A stretch of DNA of 64,000 bases from the IMG/VR virus record IMGVR_UViG_3300026521_000466, positions 62,001 through 126,000 of that record. One strand, written 5' to 3'. Source of the stretch: a virus. Each line of letters opens with the position of its first letter. Within the stretch, counting starts at the first letter, position 1. Below, piece by piece: positions 25,248 to 34,036 of this stretch. The position numbers were made by a program, and so were the translations under genes. The notes beneath the pieces are model-generated. The model saw only the letters and a list, made by a program, of their open reading frames with translations, ran no database searches and had not been told where the DNA came from.

Positions 25248-27245
25248 TTACTGAGATACGTTTACAGTAAGCTTTTTGATCGCTAGGTCAAGACCTCTAA
25301 TTCTAACTTCTGTCAGTACTGGGTTTGTAATAATGTGTTCAAAGATTGGGTTCACAAGTAGAACTGCAACTTCTGTACCATCAACAGTTCTTGTTGATTC
25401 ACTTACTACAGATGGAGTAAAGTCGAATGCACCAAAGCAGAACGGATCATGCTCTTCTTTGTTAATAGTTGCGCCTCTGTATCCAAGTAGGATAGAGTCT
25501 CTTAGAGCTTTTTCATTTGTATACTCTACTTTTGCAACGCGCCCATTGATTTCAACTTCAGATCCAAGGAATCTTTTGAATTTACTACCAGCATTTACAA
25601 CAACTTCATATGCATAGTCAGATGCTTCAATAAAGTTCTCGAAACCAGAAGAGATAGTCATTTCGTCAAATTCAAGTTCAAGAAGATCAACAATAGCAGC
25701 TTTGATACTTGTTTTTCTGCCTTCATTTTGAAGTGAGTCAAGATAATCTACCATATTCATATCAATTGGTTTGTAGTATGGTTTTACAATTGTTTGCACC
25801 GGACCATCAAATACAACAGACAGAGGATTGTTTGTTTTTGCATATGTCTCTTTCGCTTCTTTCAGGAAATTGATCAGTGTCATATATCCAGAGTGTCTGT
25901 TTTGAGTTTTTTGTCCAGCAATAAGACCTTTCATAAAGTCGGCATCTGTATTTTCAAGTGTGCCGTTAAGACCACCGATAGGAGCTTTTGTATAGAAAGG
26001 TGTTTTTGCTCTTATTCCATATGTAGAACCAACACCCTGCGATGTGAGGTAGAGACCTTTGATTCTTCTGTTGTCATTTTTGAATCTTGTGTCGATCAGA
26101 TACCCATTCTCTGCCGGCTTATACTTAGCAAATGCATCTTTAAGATTGGAGTATACTCGGCTTGACTCATCAACTGGACCAGCTGCGGTAGTTGCGCCTG
26201 CAAGTGTAAATTCTGTTACTTTAACATCAAACTCTTTTGTTCTAAGGTTACCAGAACCGATAACTTGAACATCGACGAGTGCATTCAGTGAGTTTGCAAA
26301 ACCTGCAAAAATATTGTTGTCATCACCTGTAATAAGTTTCCATTGTTTTACAGGGATACTTACTCTCTTGTTAAAGATAACTTCAACATCATGCTCGTCA
26401 CCAGTTGCAGTGCCACGCCATTTAACGCCCTGGTAGTCTTTAACGCTGTATTCAAATCTGTCTGTATTATCAGCGTCAGAGAATGTCAAGTACAGTTTAT
26501 CAAGAACAACTGTGTCATCAAGAATATCTGTGTTGTTAAGCACGCCTTTTGAAAGCAGCACTTGATCTTGTGCAACATATCCGAGAGGAATCTTCTTACC
26601 TGCTTTGAATGGAGAAGTTGTTACTTCCTTACCGTTAAGTGGGCTTTTCACAGTAATAGTATAGTTTGCTGCAAGGAACTCTTCTGTATCCGAAGTTTTT
26701 ACTGGGATCAATCTGAGTTTATCTTCACCGAACGGAGAGCTCTCTGCATCGTTCATGAACTCGATGATAGATCTTTTGTTCTCTTTGATAGATTCAAATG
26801 TTGTATCTGTTACTTTATAGTCATCGATAACATAGATTGTTCTTACAACGACTCTGATTGTTCTGTATTTAGGGTTGTTCACATATGTAGGGAACAATGC
26901 TTCAAGGTATGCATCTTGCTTTGAACCGAATGTATTGAATGCAAGAGTTGTAGCCACTTCAACATCTGTTCTTGGCATAGTGAAATGCTCAAGGTTAAAA
27001 TTAGATGCTTTAGTGCCTTGGAGCTGTACTTCTTTAACACCTGTTGGAAGCTCTGCATCTTTTGAATAACATGCTGAACCTAGAAGTACTGGGGCGAGTG
27101 CGTTATTAACTGTGTCGCTTTCGAGGTTCGCATCCATTCTTGCGATGTCTGTAACCAATCTTTCACCTTCTGATGCGGTGATGCCTTTTGCAAAATCAAT
27201 ACCTGAATCGGCAACAGCTTTTGCTATGTTTAGTAAATGGGACAT
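25248..27245 (-). CDS. Probable major capsid protein (665 aa)
   Basis: The size, the single-gene unit with a strong terminator, and a codon choice that differs from neighbouring genes and looks tuned for high expression all fit a phiKZ-type major capsid protein. The sequence has HK97-like features: an N-terminal helical arm, a strand-rich core with YRTIRVVVRTIYVIDD, and a C-terminal domain ending in repeated strands (FEHIITNPVLTEVRIRGL). NLES at residues 40-43 may be the prohead-protease cut, which would remove a short propeptide. No early-type promoter is present upstream; TTTATAAAAG lies about 50 bases before the start. A large tail or head protein of another type cannot be excluded without a search. 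Confidence 0.7.
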   Translation of the reverse strand: MSHLLNIAKAVADSGIDFAKGITASEGERLVTDIARMDANLESDTVNNALAPVLLGSACYSKDAELPTGVKEVQLQGTKASNFNLEHFTMPRTDVEVATTLAFNTFGSKQDAYLEALFPTYVNNPKYRTIRVVVRTIYVIDDYKVTDTTFESIKENKRSIIEFMNDAESSPFGEDKLRLIPVKTSDTEEFLAANYTITVKSPLNGKEVTTSPFKAGKKIPLGYVAQDQVLLSKGVLNNTDILDDTVVLDKLYLTFSDADNTDRFEYSVKDYQGVKWRGTATGDEHDVEVIFNKRVSIPVKQWKLITGDDNNIFAGFANSLNALVDVQVIGSGNLRTKEFDVKVTEFTLAGATTAAGPVDESSRVYSNLKDAFAKYKPAENGYLIDTRFKNDNRRIKGLYLTSQGVGSTYGIRAKTPFYTKAPIGGLNGTLENTDADFMKGLIAGQKTQNRHSGYMTLINFLKEAKETYAKTNNPLSVVFDGPVQTIVKPYYKPIDMNMVDYLDSLQNEGRKTSIKAAIVDLLELEFDEMTISSGFENFIEASDYAYEVVVNAGSKFKRFLGSEVEINGRVAKVEYTNEKALRDSILLGYRGATINKEEHDPFCFGAFDFTPSVVSESTRTVDGTEVAVLLVNPIFEHIITNPVLTEVRIRGLDLAIKKLTVNVSQ

Positions 27246-27338
27246 TATATTCCTTTGTATAAATTTTGTCGTAAACTTTTTTAAACTTGACTAACTTTTA
27301 TAAACAAGCACGTCTTGTTCATTAAATAGTTAAAATGA

Positions 27339-27770
27339 TTAATAGTACGCTTTCGATTTCGGTTGTCTATAAACCGCAGCGGCTTTCATAGAGATATAGT
27401 TTGAGAGCAGTGTAGAGTCTAATATTTCCGGGTCAGAGTGTTCTCCATAAAAGTCTACATATGCTTTAAGTATGCTGTATATTGATGCTAACGATTTGTT
27501 TTTCAAAATATCAACATCCTCATCCGGAATAACTACGACTTCTCCATCGTATTTATACCCAGCGCCTTTACTTGGAAGTCCTTCCATATAGATAGGATTA
27601 TTGTTCGTAACAATCATGGTTCTCGTCATTTGTGTGGTAAACATAGTTTTCAAAGTATCCATTATCTCTTTATCATGTTTGGAGATATGTCTTTCCAAAT
27701 CTGACAGGTCAACATCCAGTTGACCTTTTACTTCAAATATCGATTTTGGCATTATATATTGTATATTCAT
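27339..27770 (-). CDS. Small unknown protein upstream of capsid gene (143 aa)
   Basis: The start at ATG 27770 (MNIQYIMPKSIFEVK) is supported by AAAAGGATCGCT; an upstream in-frame ATG at 27785 lacks a site. The protein is mixed alpha/beta with an acidic loop VVVIPDEDVD. Its position just before the capsid gene suggests a head accessory protein, which is inference. Confidence 0.7.
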   Translation of the reverse strand: MNIQYIMPKSIFEVKGQLDVDLSDLERHISKHDKEIMDTLKTMFTTQMTRTMIVTNNNPIYMEGLPSKGAGYKYDGEVVVIPDEDVDILKNKSLASIYSILKAYVDFYGEHSDPEILDSTLLSNYISMKAAAVYRQPKSKAYY

Positions 27771-27854
27771 AGCGATCCTTTTCATAGTGATTTTTAGTTC
27801 ATATAAAATTAATCATTGAGTGCTATTTATCTGAAATCAGAGAAGGAGAAAAAT

Positions 27855-29393
27855 ATGCCAATCACTATATTGATAGATGCAATTCTACTATTATTAAAAG
27901 AATCTAAAGTACATATGGAGAATAGTAGTGTAAATAAAATAAGAAATCTATTGGGGCTAAAAACGAATAAAAATGATAAATGGGTTTTAGGGGATGAAGA
28001 TGTAACATCAAAATTGATAAATATAATTAACGAACTATTAGACAATATTGAACATGAAGAACCCATTAATGTAGATAGTGTCTTAAGACGCATACGATTG
28101 GAGATAGTAGAAGATGATGAGCTGACTGGCGATGATTCTCTAAAAGAAACTATCGTCGGTATGCTTGAGTCTGCAAAGATACAAAAAAGCTTTGACGAGG
28201 AGATGAACGACATCAATACATTGAGTAGATCATTGACTATTTTCTTTACAAGAGAAAAACTAAAGAATGTCTGCAAAAATGTGAATTTAGAATTAACAAG
28301 AAATAAAACAAGAAATCCTTATAAAACAATGACGTCTCTATTAACAGAACTGGATAATTTATCTACAACAGCAACTGATATTGATGAGGAGATATTGGAG
28401 TTTAGTTCAGAAGATGTACATGACGATAAAAAAATGAATGAATTGACAAACACAATTAAGAAGAAACATATATTCAGAACAGGGTATATAGATTATAACT
28501 TAATGTTACAAGGCGGCATAAGAGTACCTGAAGCAAAAATCAATGCGGCACTAACACATAACTATAAAACAGGGTGGATACTATCAGTATGGGTATCTAT
28601 ATTATTATATAATAAACCCAAACCCACAGAAAAGAAACCATTGGCAGTATGGTTCAGTATGGAAGATGAAGTAATTGATATTATGGCATTTATCTATAGA
28701 CAAATAATGGTAACAGAAACAGGCAAAGTTGTAGATTATCCTGATATGGACCCGAAAGAGCTATTAAGATGGGTTAACAAAAGACTAACTGCCAATGGAT
28801 GGAATGTAAAAATAGTAAGAATAAAAAATCCATCAGATTATACATATAGAGATTTAATAAACAAAGTTAAAAAATATAGAGCCGCAGGGTATGATATACA
28901 GGCATGTGTAACTGATTATGCAGATAAGTTATCGACCGAAGGAATTAAATCAACAGGGCCTGTAGGTAGCGATAAGAAAGAGTTAGTGAGAAGATTGAGA
29001 AACTTTTTCTCTTCAATAGATTGTTGGTGGGACACACCTTGGCAGCTGAACCCTGCCGCCGGGGATCTTAGAAAAAGTGGAGTGGAGGATTCAGATTTCC
29101 TAAACTATGTTCATAATAGAGGATATTATCAGGGGGTAACAACTCTTGGTAATGAGATGGACCTTGAAATATTCACACATATAGTAAAAACAAAAAACAA
29201 TGGTGATTGGCTACACATAAGAAGAGGAAAGCATAAGATACCATCAATAGTAAATAAAAAATACCAATCTATGTATTTGCCATTTCCTTCTGATGGACCA
29301 ATTCCATTTGATTTACAGAGAGGGGAACCTATAAGCAGAAACAGCGTTAAAGAGGATAATGTATTTTACTCAATGACATCGGACCTAGTCTAA
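27855..29393 (+). CDS. DnaB-like replicative helicase with a degenerate P-loop (512 aa)
   Basis: AAGGAGAAAAAT precedes ATG 27855. The N-terminal 200 residues are helical. A RecA-like core follows: FRTGYIDYNLMLQGGIRVPE at 207-226 is the entry to the fold, THNYKTG at 234-240 stands where the Walker A loop should be, and WFSMEDEVIDIMAF at 266-279 matches the helicase FSLEM segment. VTDYADKLS at 352-360 matches the Walker B VIVDYLQL, and the KTKNNGDW/HIRRGKHKIP end resembles the DnaB KNRxGPxG region. Replicative helicases of this type unwind the phage fork. The P-loop lacks the usual GxxxxGK spacing, as in some T4 gp41-like and phage DnaB variants. Confidence 0.75.
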   Translation: MPITILIDAILLLLKESKVHMENSSVNKIRNLLGLKTNKNDKWVLGDEDVTSKLINIINELLDNIEHEEPINVDSVLRRIRLEIVEDDELTGDDSLKETIVGMLESAKIQKSFDEEMNDINTLSRSLTIFFTREKLKNVCKNVNLELTRNKTRNPYKTMTSLLTELDNLSTTATDIDEEILEFSSEDVHDDKKMNELTNTIKKKHIFRTGYIDYNLMLQGGIRVPEAKINAALTHNYKTGWILSVWVSILLYNKPKPTEKKPLAVWFSMEDEVIDIMAFIYRQIMVTETGKVVDYPDMDPKELLRWVNKRLTANGWNVKIVRIKNPSDYTYRDLINKVKKYRAAGYDIQACVTDYADKLSTEGIKSTGPVGSDKKELVRRLRNFFSSIDCWWDTPWQLNPAAGDLRKSGVEDSDFLNYVHNRGYYQGVTTLGNEMDLEIFTHIVKTKNNGDWLHIRRGKHKIPSIVNKKYQSMYLPFPSDGPIPFDLQRGEPISRNSVKEDNVFYSMTSDLV

Positions 29394-29406
29394 GCTAGGT
29401 CCGATG
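29377..29406. terminator. Bidirectional terminator
   Basis: Eleven-base inverted repeat CATCGGACCTA / TAGGTCCGATG. The stops of the convergent helicase and structural genes overlap inside it. Confidence 0.7.
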
Positions 29407-30544
29407 CTCTGTCTAACACGATTAACGCGTCTTTTAAAAGTGCATATCTATCAATGATTGAAGTCATTGCAAGATCATGTAGATCAAGATAAACGCTCTT
29501 ATATTTTTTATAGTTCGGGGATGCGAAGTTTGCCATGCTGTACTTTTGCATTTTTGTCAAATCTTTAGTAAGTTTATCCAACTCTTTAGTTATCTCAGAA
29601 GTGAGGTCCTTTGCTACAGATATAGAGAGTATGTTTTTAAACTCTACCGGCTCTTCAAACTTAAGTATTCGTTTGCCAGTTACTCTCTTCAGCTTAAAGA
29701 CGTTATCTACTATAGTAGCGTCAACCGCACCTACCATTAAAACAAGCACGCCATCTTTATAGGGGCTTGATATAAATGTTTTTATGGACCGGTCTTTAAT
29801 GCTATTTATTTCTGTTTTTGAAAAATCAGATTCTTTATAGATAAAATCAATGACTGAAACATCAGCTTTATTTTGCTCAAGATTCTTCCATAGCAAATCA
29901 CGGATATCTCTAAGTGTACTCTCAGTAACATCCTCGCTGTTTAATATATCATAACATTTCATCACATCATCAATATGACCGCTATCTCTCTTCAAGGAGG
30001 ATATTAGTGCAGTTATACTGTCTATCTTATTGATAGCGATATATGATCTAAACGAACGCTCGACAAAATCATAATCGGATTGTTTAAGTTCAATATTGTG
30101 TCTTATGGAATTCTTAAATATATTTTTCAAAGTATCTATCTGGCTTTTACCTTTTACAGATTGAGTCAATCTCTTACTGAAATCAAATACTGAGTTTGTC
30201 GTTTTGGTTATTTTGGCAGCCAGTGCGTCTTTTATCTTTTTCATAGCCGATACACCCTCCATATTTAACATAGAGATAGCTACATCTTTGTCCTGATACT
30301 CTTTTGATAAAAGGGAAGTATCTACATTAGCAACTTCACCAAGCATAATTATTGTACTTGACAATACATTAAGTGTATCTAGCTGAACTCCCTCGGACTC
30401 AAGATTTGAATCCATAAAATCTTTAACTGCCGCACACTTATCAAACAACTGCACACTGACCTGATGATCTTTTGCAGCGTCCAATACAGAACCAATGTCT
30501 ATATTATATACTTCATCTTTACTTATTAGACTAGAAAGTCTCAT
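29390..30544 (-). CDS. Probable virion inner-head protein (384 aa)
   Basis: The protein is helical at both ends with a beta-rich middle. NLES at residues 47-50 and NMEG at 94-97 are candidate protease sites. After NMEG comes an amphipathic stretch (KKIKDALAAKITKTTNSV) and a LKNIFKNSI segment. The middle GVLVLMVGAVDATIVDN corresponds to the YLVGMTTTSFSVLAI and YLMGKSNASFIAI segments of the proteins at 53169 and 54626. I therefore group it with them as a paralogous inner-body-type family. It is the last of a run of four minus-strand structural genes. Confidence 0.6.
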   Translation of the reverse strand: MRLSSLISKDEVYNIDIGSVLDAAKDHQVSVQLFDKCAAVKDFMDSNLESEGVQLDTLNVLSSTIIMLGEVANVDTSLLSKEYQDKDVAISMLNMEGVSAMKKIKDALAAKITKTTNSVFDFSKRLTQSVKGKSQIDTLKNIFKNSIRHNIELKQSDYDFVERSFRSYIAINKIDSITALISSLKRDSGHIDDVMKCYDILNSEDVTESTLRDIRDLLWKNLEQNKADVSVIDFIYKESDFSKTEINSIKDRSIKTFISSPYKDGVLVLMVGAVDATIVDNVFKLKRVTGKRILKFEEPVEFKNILSISVAKDLTSEITKELDKLTKDLTKMQKYSMANFASPNYKKYKSVYLDLHDLAMTSIIDRYALLKDALIVLDRASDLA

Positions 30545-30545
30545 A

Positions 30546-30965
30546 TTATCTCCTATCTAACGAACGCACATACTGAGTCAGTACGAGAAGAGTAGCTCTT
30601 GACGCTATGTGCTTTGTAGTAAACCCTCGCAGGTATTTATATAGGGAGATTGCACTATACTCTTTTAGTACATTGATATACTCTCCTCTAAAACTTTCAG
30701 TGTCGTCAGAAACAGCAACCTCTTCTCTACTAAGTGCATCTGTTACAAACACTTCAAGACCCATGTCAACTCCCTCTTTAATAGTGTTCAAGACAGATTT
30801 GACAGCATATTTTTGAGTGCCATACATATTGAATGTTACACCGTTCTCTATTTCCGAAAATGGACTATGTGGATTCAGATTTGTATTCTTGAAGAACTCG
30901 GAAAGCGTATCGAGAAAATCCATAGAGGTAGTTTTCTCACTGTATAAATATTCATATACGTCCAT
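30546..30965 (-). CDS. Small structural-operon protein (139 aa)
   Basis: Good ribosome site TGGAGGAATAG precedes ATG 30965. One base separates it from the gene downstream and its start abuts the stop of the gene upstream, so it is translated as part of the virion operon. The sequence is helical and soluble. No motif recognised; head assembly is inferred from context. Confidence 0.65.
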   Translation of the reverse strand: MDVYEYLYSEKTTSMDFLDTLSEFFKNTNLNPHSPFSEIENGVTFNMYGTQKYAVKSVLNTIKEGVDMGLEVFVTDALSREEVAVSDDTESFRGEYINVLKEYSAISLYKYLRGFTTKHIASRATLLVLTQYVRSLDRR

Positions 30966-31841
30966 CTATTCCTCCAGTTTTCTTATTTTTGCATCGTACT
31001 TCTTCACTCTCTCTTCGTAGTACTCGATCTGCTTATCTATAGTGGTAGACACATCACCTCTCTCCTGCTTCTCTTTAAGCTGGATAAGCTTATACTCGGT
31101 GATACGTTTCATATCTCTATATCTAGCTGCTCTTTTAAGTTCAAAGTCCACCCACCATTTACCGAGGAAATAAAATGGATTTCCGTTAAATGAATTTGAT
31201 GGAAGACTAAAAGACAGATCATAGTCACTTGCCACTTCTCTTAATACTGTTTTATCAACATTGATTTGGACGTCGGATAGATCAGCTATCCTTCCATAGA
31301 TGCCTTTCCCGACACTGAGAGACTTCATAATAGTATCAAAATTACTACCACCGCCCAATACTCTTTTTGTGAAATTAGGATAAATTACATTCTTTTCACC
31401 ATTTAACTCATATACAATAAATGTCATAAGATCGGAGAGATAACCTATAGCGCCGTCCAACTGAGATGCTAGCGTGAGAATGGCAGACTGTCTAATCGTG
31501 ATATTATCTGTAACCAATACATTTGGCATAAATTCATCAATTAGTGTCTTTGCATCTTCCACTCCGACAGACAACCTTGTTGCATATTCTTTCATAGAGG
31601 AGATGAAATCCTCTTTGTTTCTTGCTTTAAAATGCACAAGCTTCAATACTTTCATAAGAGTCTTTTCATCGATCGTGCCGTCTTTTACATACACTTCCAT
31701 TTTCTCGATGGTCGGAAATATATTCTCTTTCAGTGTTGTTGAAAGATTCTCCATACCAAGTAATAACTCACTCTTCTTAATAACATCCACATCTTTCCCA
31801 TTAATGGCATCTTTAAACCATTGCATTACGCCTGTTAGCAT
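30966..31841 (-). CDS. Probable virion protein with C-terminal coiled coil (291 aa)
   Basis: I prefer ATG 31841 (MLTGVMQWFKDAI) because AAGGA stands at proper spacing, whereas ATG 31847 follows the site directly. The N-terminal 100 residues are helical. Residues 235-291 are a charged coiled coil (RAARYRDMKRITEYKLIQLK...EYYEERVKKYDAKIRKLEE). A Gly-rich loop VLGGGSNFD lies in the middle. The same N-terminal architecture (short helix, MxxWFKD, then helical bundle) recurs in the other inner-head-type proteins. Function unknown. Confidence 0.6.
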   Translation of the reverse strand: MLTGVMQWFKDAINGKDVDVIKKSELLLGMENLSTTLKENIFPTIEKMEVYVKDGTIDEKTLMKVLKLVHFKARNKEDFISSMKEYATRLSVGVEDAKTLIDEFMPNVLVTDNITIRQSAILTLASQLDGAIGYLSDLMTFIVYELNGEKNVIYPNFTKRVLGGGSNFDTIMKSLSVGKGIYGRIADLSDVQINVDKTVLREVASDYDLSFSLPSNSFNGNPFYFLGKWWVDFELKRAARYRDMKRITEYKLIQLKEKQERGDVSTTIDKQIEYYEERVKKYDAKIRKLEE

Positions 31842-31853
31842 ATTCATTCCTTC

Positions 31854-32918
31854 TTAGTAGTTTTTGCTTAGCAAGAATTCAAGTATCTCACTATTTTTAT
31901 CTCCACCCGTTGAGAGTGATTTATAGGTTACAGTAATAGAATCAGTAAAGTCATGTAGATAGAACTCAGCTAGACTAAAATCATCATTCATCACAACTAG
32001 GGTAGATGATTTTGAATTTTCCAATACTTTATCTCTGTATTTTTGTTTATCAAGGGAGCCACCAATGATCTTTTCGATATCTTCTCTGTCTCTTTCTGTA
32101 ATAACCATCATCTGATAATAACGTGCAAAGCCGAGTGCTTGATTTGTAACTAACTTCATAGTACTGGTTCGCTGTCTATCTTCAAGAGCCTTGAGTATTT
32201 CATCTTTATCTTTCAATCTGTTCTTTTTGTAGTTACGTACCATGTCTCTTGCAAATATAAAATTACCTATTGATACAGCACCTGCCATCATATCATCCAC
32301 TCTACTCCAGAACCCATATTTATCGGACCCTGTTTCTATCAATTTAATAATATTTACACTAGAGACATATTTCACACCCATAGCGACCAGCACTTTAATA
32401 GTTACCACTTCATCTTTTTTCTTTCCTACTTTAGCAGTAAGTTCCAGTTGTCTAAAGACTCTTTCGATGCCTTTCTTTGAATTTTCCATGTTATGGCTTT
32501 TGAAAGGATGGATAAGGGAGTCATCTTGTAATTTCACCATCATATCAGATACTACTACTTTCACACCATCTTCAGACTCCATATTCAACGCTTTGGAGTA
32601 AAAATCTTTACTGGATATCATCTTCATAGCAAATGAAGCATCAAATCCATATACTGAAAGCAATACATCGAAAACCTGTTTTGTAGTGGATGCGAATATT
32701 TCAGCAAGTGCAGTCTCAACATCTTTTATATGGCTATTTCCCTTAAGCGATTCGCTAATAACTACTTGTGGTTCCAGTACATACTGTGATAAAAATTTAT
32801 TGGCGGAGCCTTTAGACAGAATCAAGTCTATCTCTCTCTTGTTTTTCGGGTCATCTGTTTCATAATCTGTCATTACTTTTGCTACACTCAGTAGCGCATT
32901 TGTAATAGTGCTGAACAT
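31854..32918 (-). CDS. Probable virion protein (354 aa)
   Basis: First gene of the four-gene minus-strand operon, with AAAAGGATAATAA before ATG 32918. The protein is helical and contains NMES at residues 112-115, a candidate processing site, followed by EDGVKVVVSDMMVKLQ. The C-terminal 80 residues hold strand-like segments ending DKNSEILEFLLSKNY. Its position and motif suggest a head or inner-body protein processed at maturation. No enzymatic signature is present. Confidence 0.6.
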   Translation of the reverse strand: MFSTITNALLSVAKVMTDYETDDPKNKREIDLILSKGSANKFLSQYVLEPQVVISESLKGNSHIKDVETALAEIFASTTKQVFDVLLSVYGFDASFAMKMISSKDFYSKALNMESEDGVKVVVSDMMVKLQDDSLIHPFKSHNMENSKKGIERVFRQLELTAKVGKKKDEVVTIKVLVAMGVKYVSSVNIIKLIETGSDKYGFWSRVDDMMAGAVSIGNFIFARDMVRNYKKNRLKDKDEILKALEDRQRTSTMKLVTNQALGFARYYQMMVITERDREDIEKIIGGSLDKQKYRDKVLENSKSSTLVVMNDDFSLAEFYLHDFTDSITVTYKSLSTGGDKNSEILEFLLSKNY

Positions 32919-33001
32919 TTATTATCCTTTTGTCTCAGTTTAAGTATTTCATAAAATTATGTTTTTACCGCAATTCAATGATTATTTAAACGGAGATGAA
33001 C

Positions 33002-34036
33002 ATGATAGACAGTAAAATTAATGACGCGTATCAAGACGCACTTAGAGTTCATACGATATATAAAGAGGAAGATTTACGATTTACAAATATAGTTAAAGGT
33101 ATCTCAAATACACAACAAGTCATCATGCCTGAAGCGGACAGTGATGACATGACCTTTTATTTTTTTACCAGGCCTATGATGAATCTAACTGACTATAATT
33201 TGTATCGAGATAGACTGACAGTTGCATACCAAGATACATCCAACATGGGAGTAAATAATTATATTAGAAGATTGTTAGATCCAAAATATGATAAAGAAGC
33301 AAAAGACAAAAATCCGTTAATGGATTCCAATAGTCCATTCATTAATGTATTTTCAAATACTCTACTGACTGCAAGTGGATGGCCTGACCAGGTAATTGAT
33401 TCCTGGGTTTCTCCTGATGGTCAGAATAAAATAAAATGGGGATACTCTGTAGGTTCAAACAGAGTACATAGAGAGTTTGAAATGGATTTAAAGTTTTTTA
33501 ATATCAAAGAGGAAATAGTAACTAGAATCATAGATATAATGGGCACATACCAATCAAACGTTTCCACTGGAGTATTCTATCCATCAAACAATGCAATGAT
33601 GAATAGATATATAGACTATCAAATAGGAGTATACGTTATAGTTACAACTTATAACTATAAGATAAAGAAGATTGCTAAAACTATTGGTCATTTTATTGCA
33701 AACTCCAAAGGTGTCTATTTTGACTACGATAGAAAACAGTTAAAAACACAACAAAACCCTACATTTTCTACACGATTAAAATGTTTTAACGCATGGTATA
33801 ATGATCCTATACTACTGATGGATTTCAATAGAACAGTAATGGCAATGAACCCTGCCGTAAAAGCTATGGTAAAAGACGGGAGCAAAGAGGTGGTAGAAGT
33901 TCCAAAAAATCTGAGGACTGTATTTCAAAATGAAGGTGTCCCGTTCATTGATATGAAGTACAACACTTTGGAATGGCTAATACCAAAAACAAAATATGAC
34001 ATAGTAAAAAAGAAAATAGAGAAGGAAGATAAATGA
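33002..34036 (+). CDS. Probable tail/virion structural protein (344 aa)
   Basis: Start chosen at ATG 33002, which has GGAG six bases before it; ATG 32996 is in frame but overlaps that site. The protein has an alternating strand pattern with conserved-looking Trp and Pro residues (WPDQVIDSWVSPDG, VSTGVFYPSNNAMMNRYID). It overlaps the following 947-residue gene by four bases (ATGA), so the two are coupled. Both are probably tail or baseplate proteins; the exact part is unknown. Confidence 0.6.
   Translation: MIDSKINDAYQDALRVHTIYKEEDLRFTNIVKGISNTQQVIMPEADSDDMTFYFFTRPMMNLTDYNLYRDRLTVAYQDTSNMGVNNYIRRLLDPKYDKEAKDKNPLMDSNSPFINVFSNTLLTASGWPDQVIDSWVSPDGQNKIKWGYSVGSNRVHREFEMDLKFFNIKEEIVTRIIDIMGTYQSNVSTGVFYPSNNAMMNRYIDYQIGVYVIVTTYNYKIKKIAKTIGHFIANSKGVYFDYDRKQLKTQQNPTFSTRLKCFNAWYNDPILLMDFNRTVMAMNPAVKAMVKDGSKEVVEVPKNLRTVFQNEGVPFIDMKYNTLEWLIPKTKYDIVKKKIEKEDK

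Noticed and set aside
25248-27245. Several long plus-strand frames antisense to the capsid gene
   Set aside because: They are shadows caused by the biased codon use of a highly expressed gene and have no ribosome sites or plausible protein composition.
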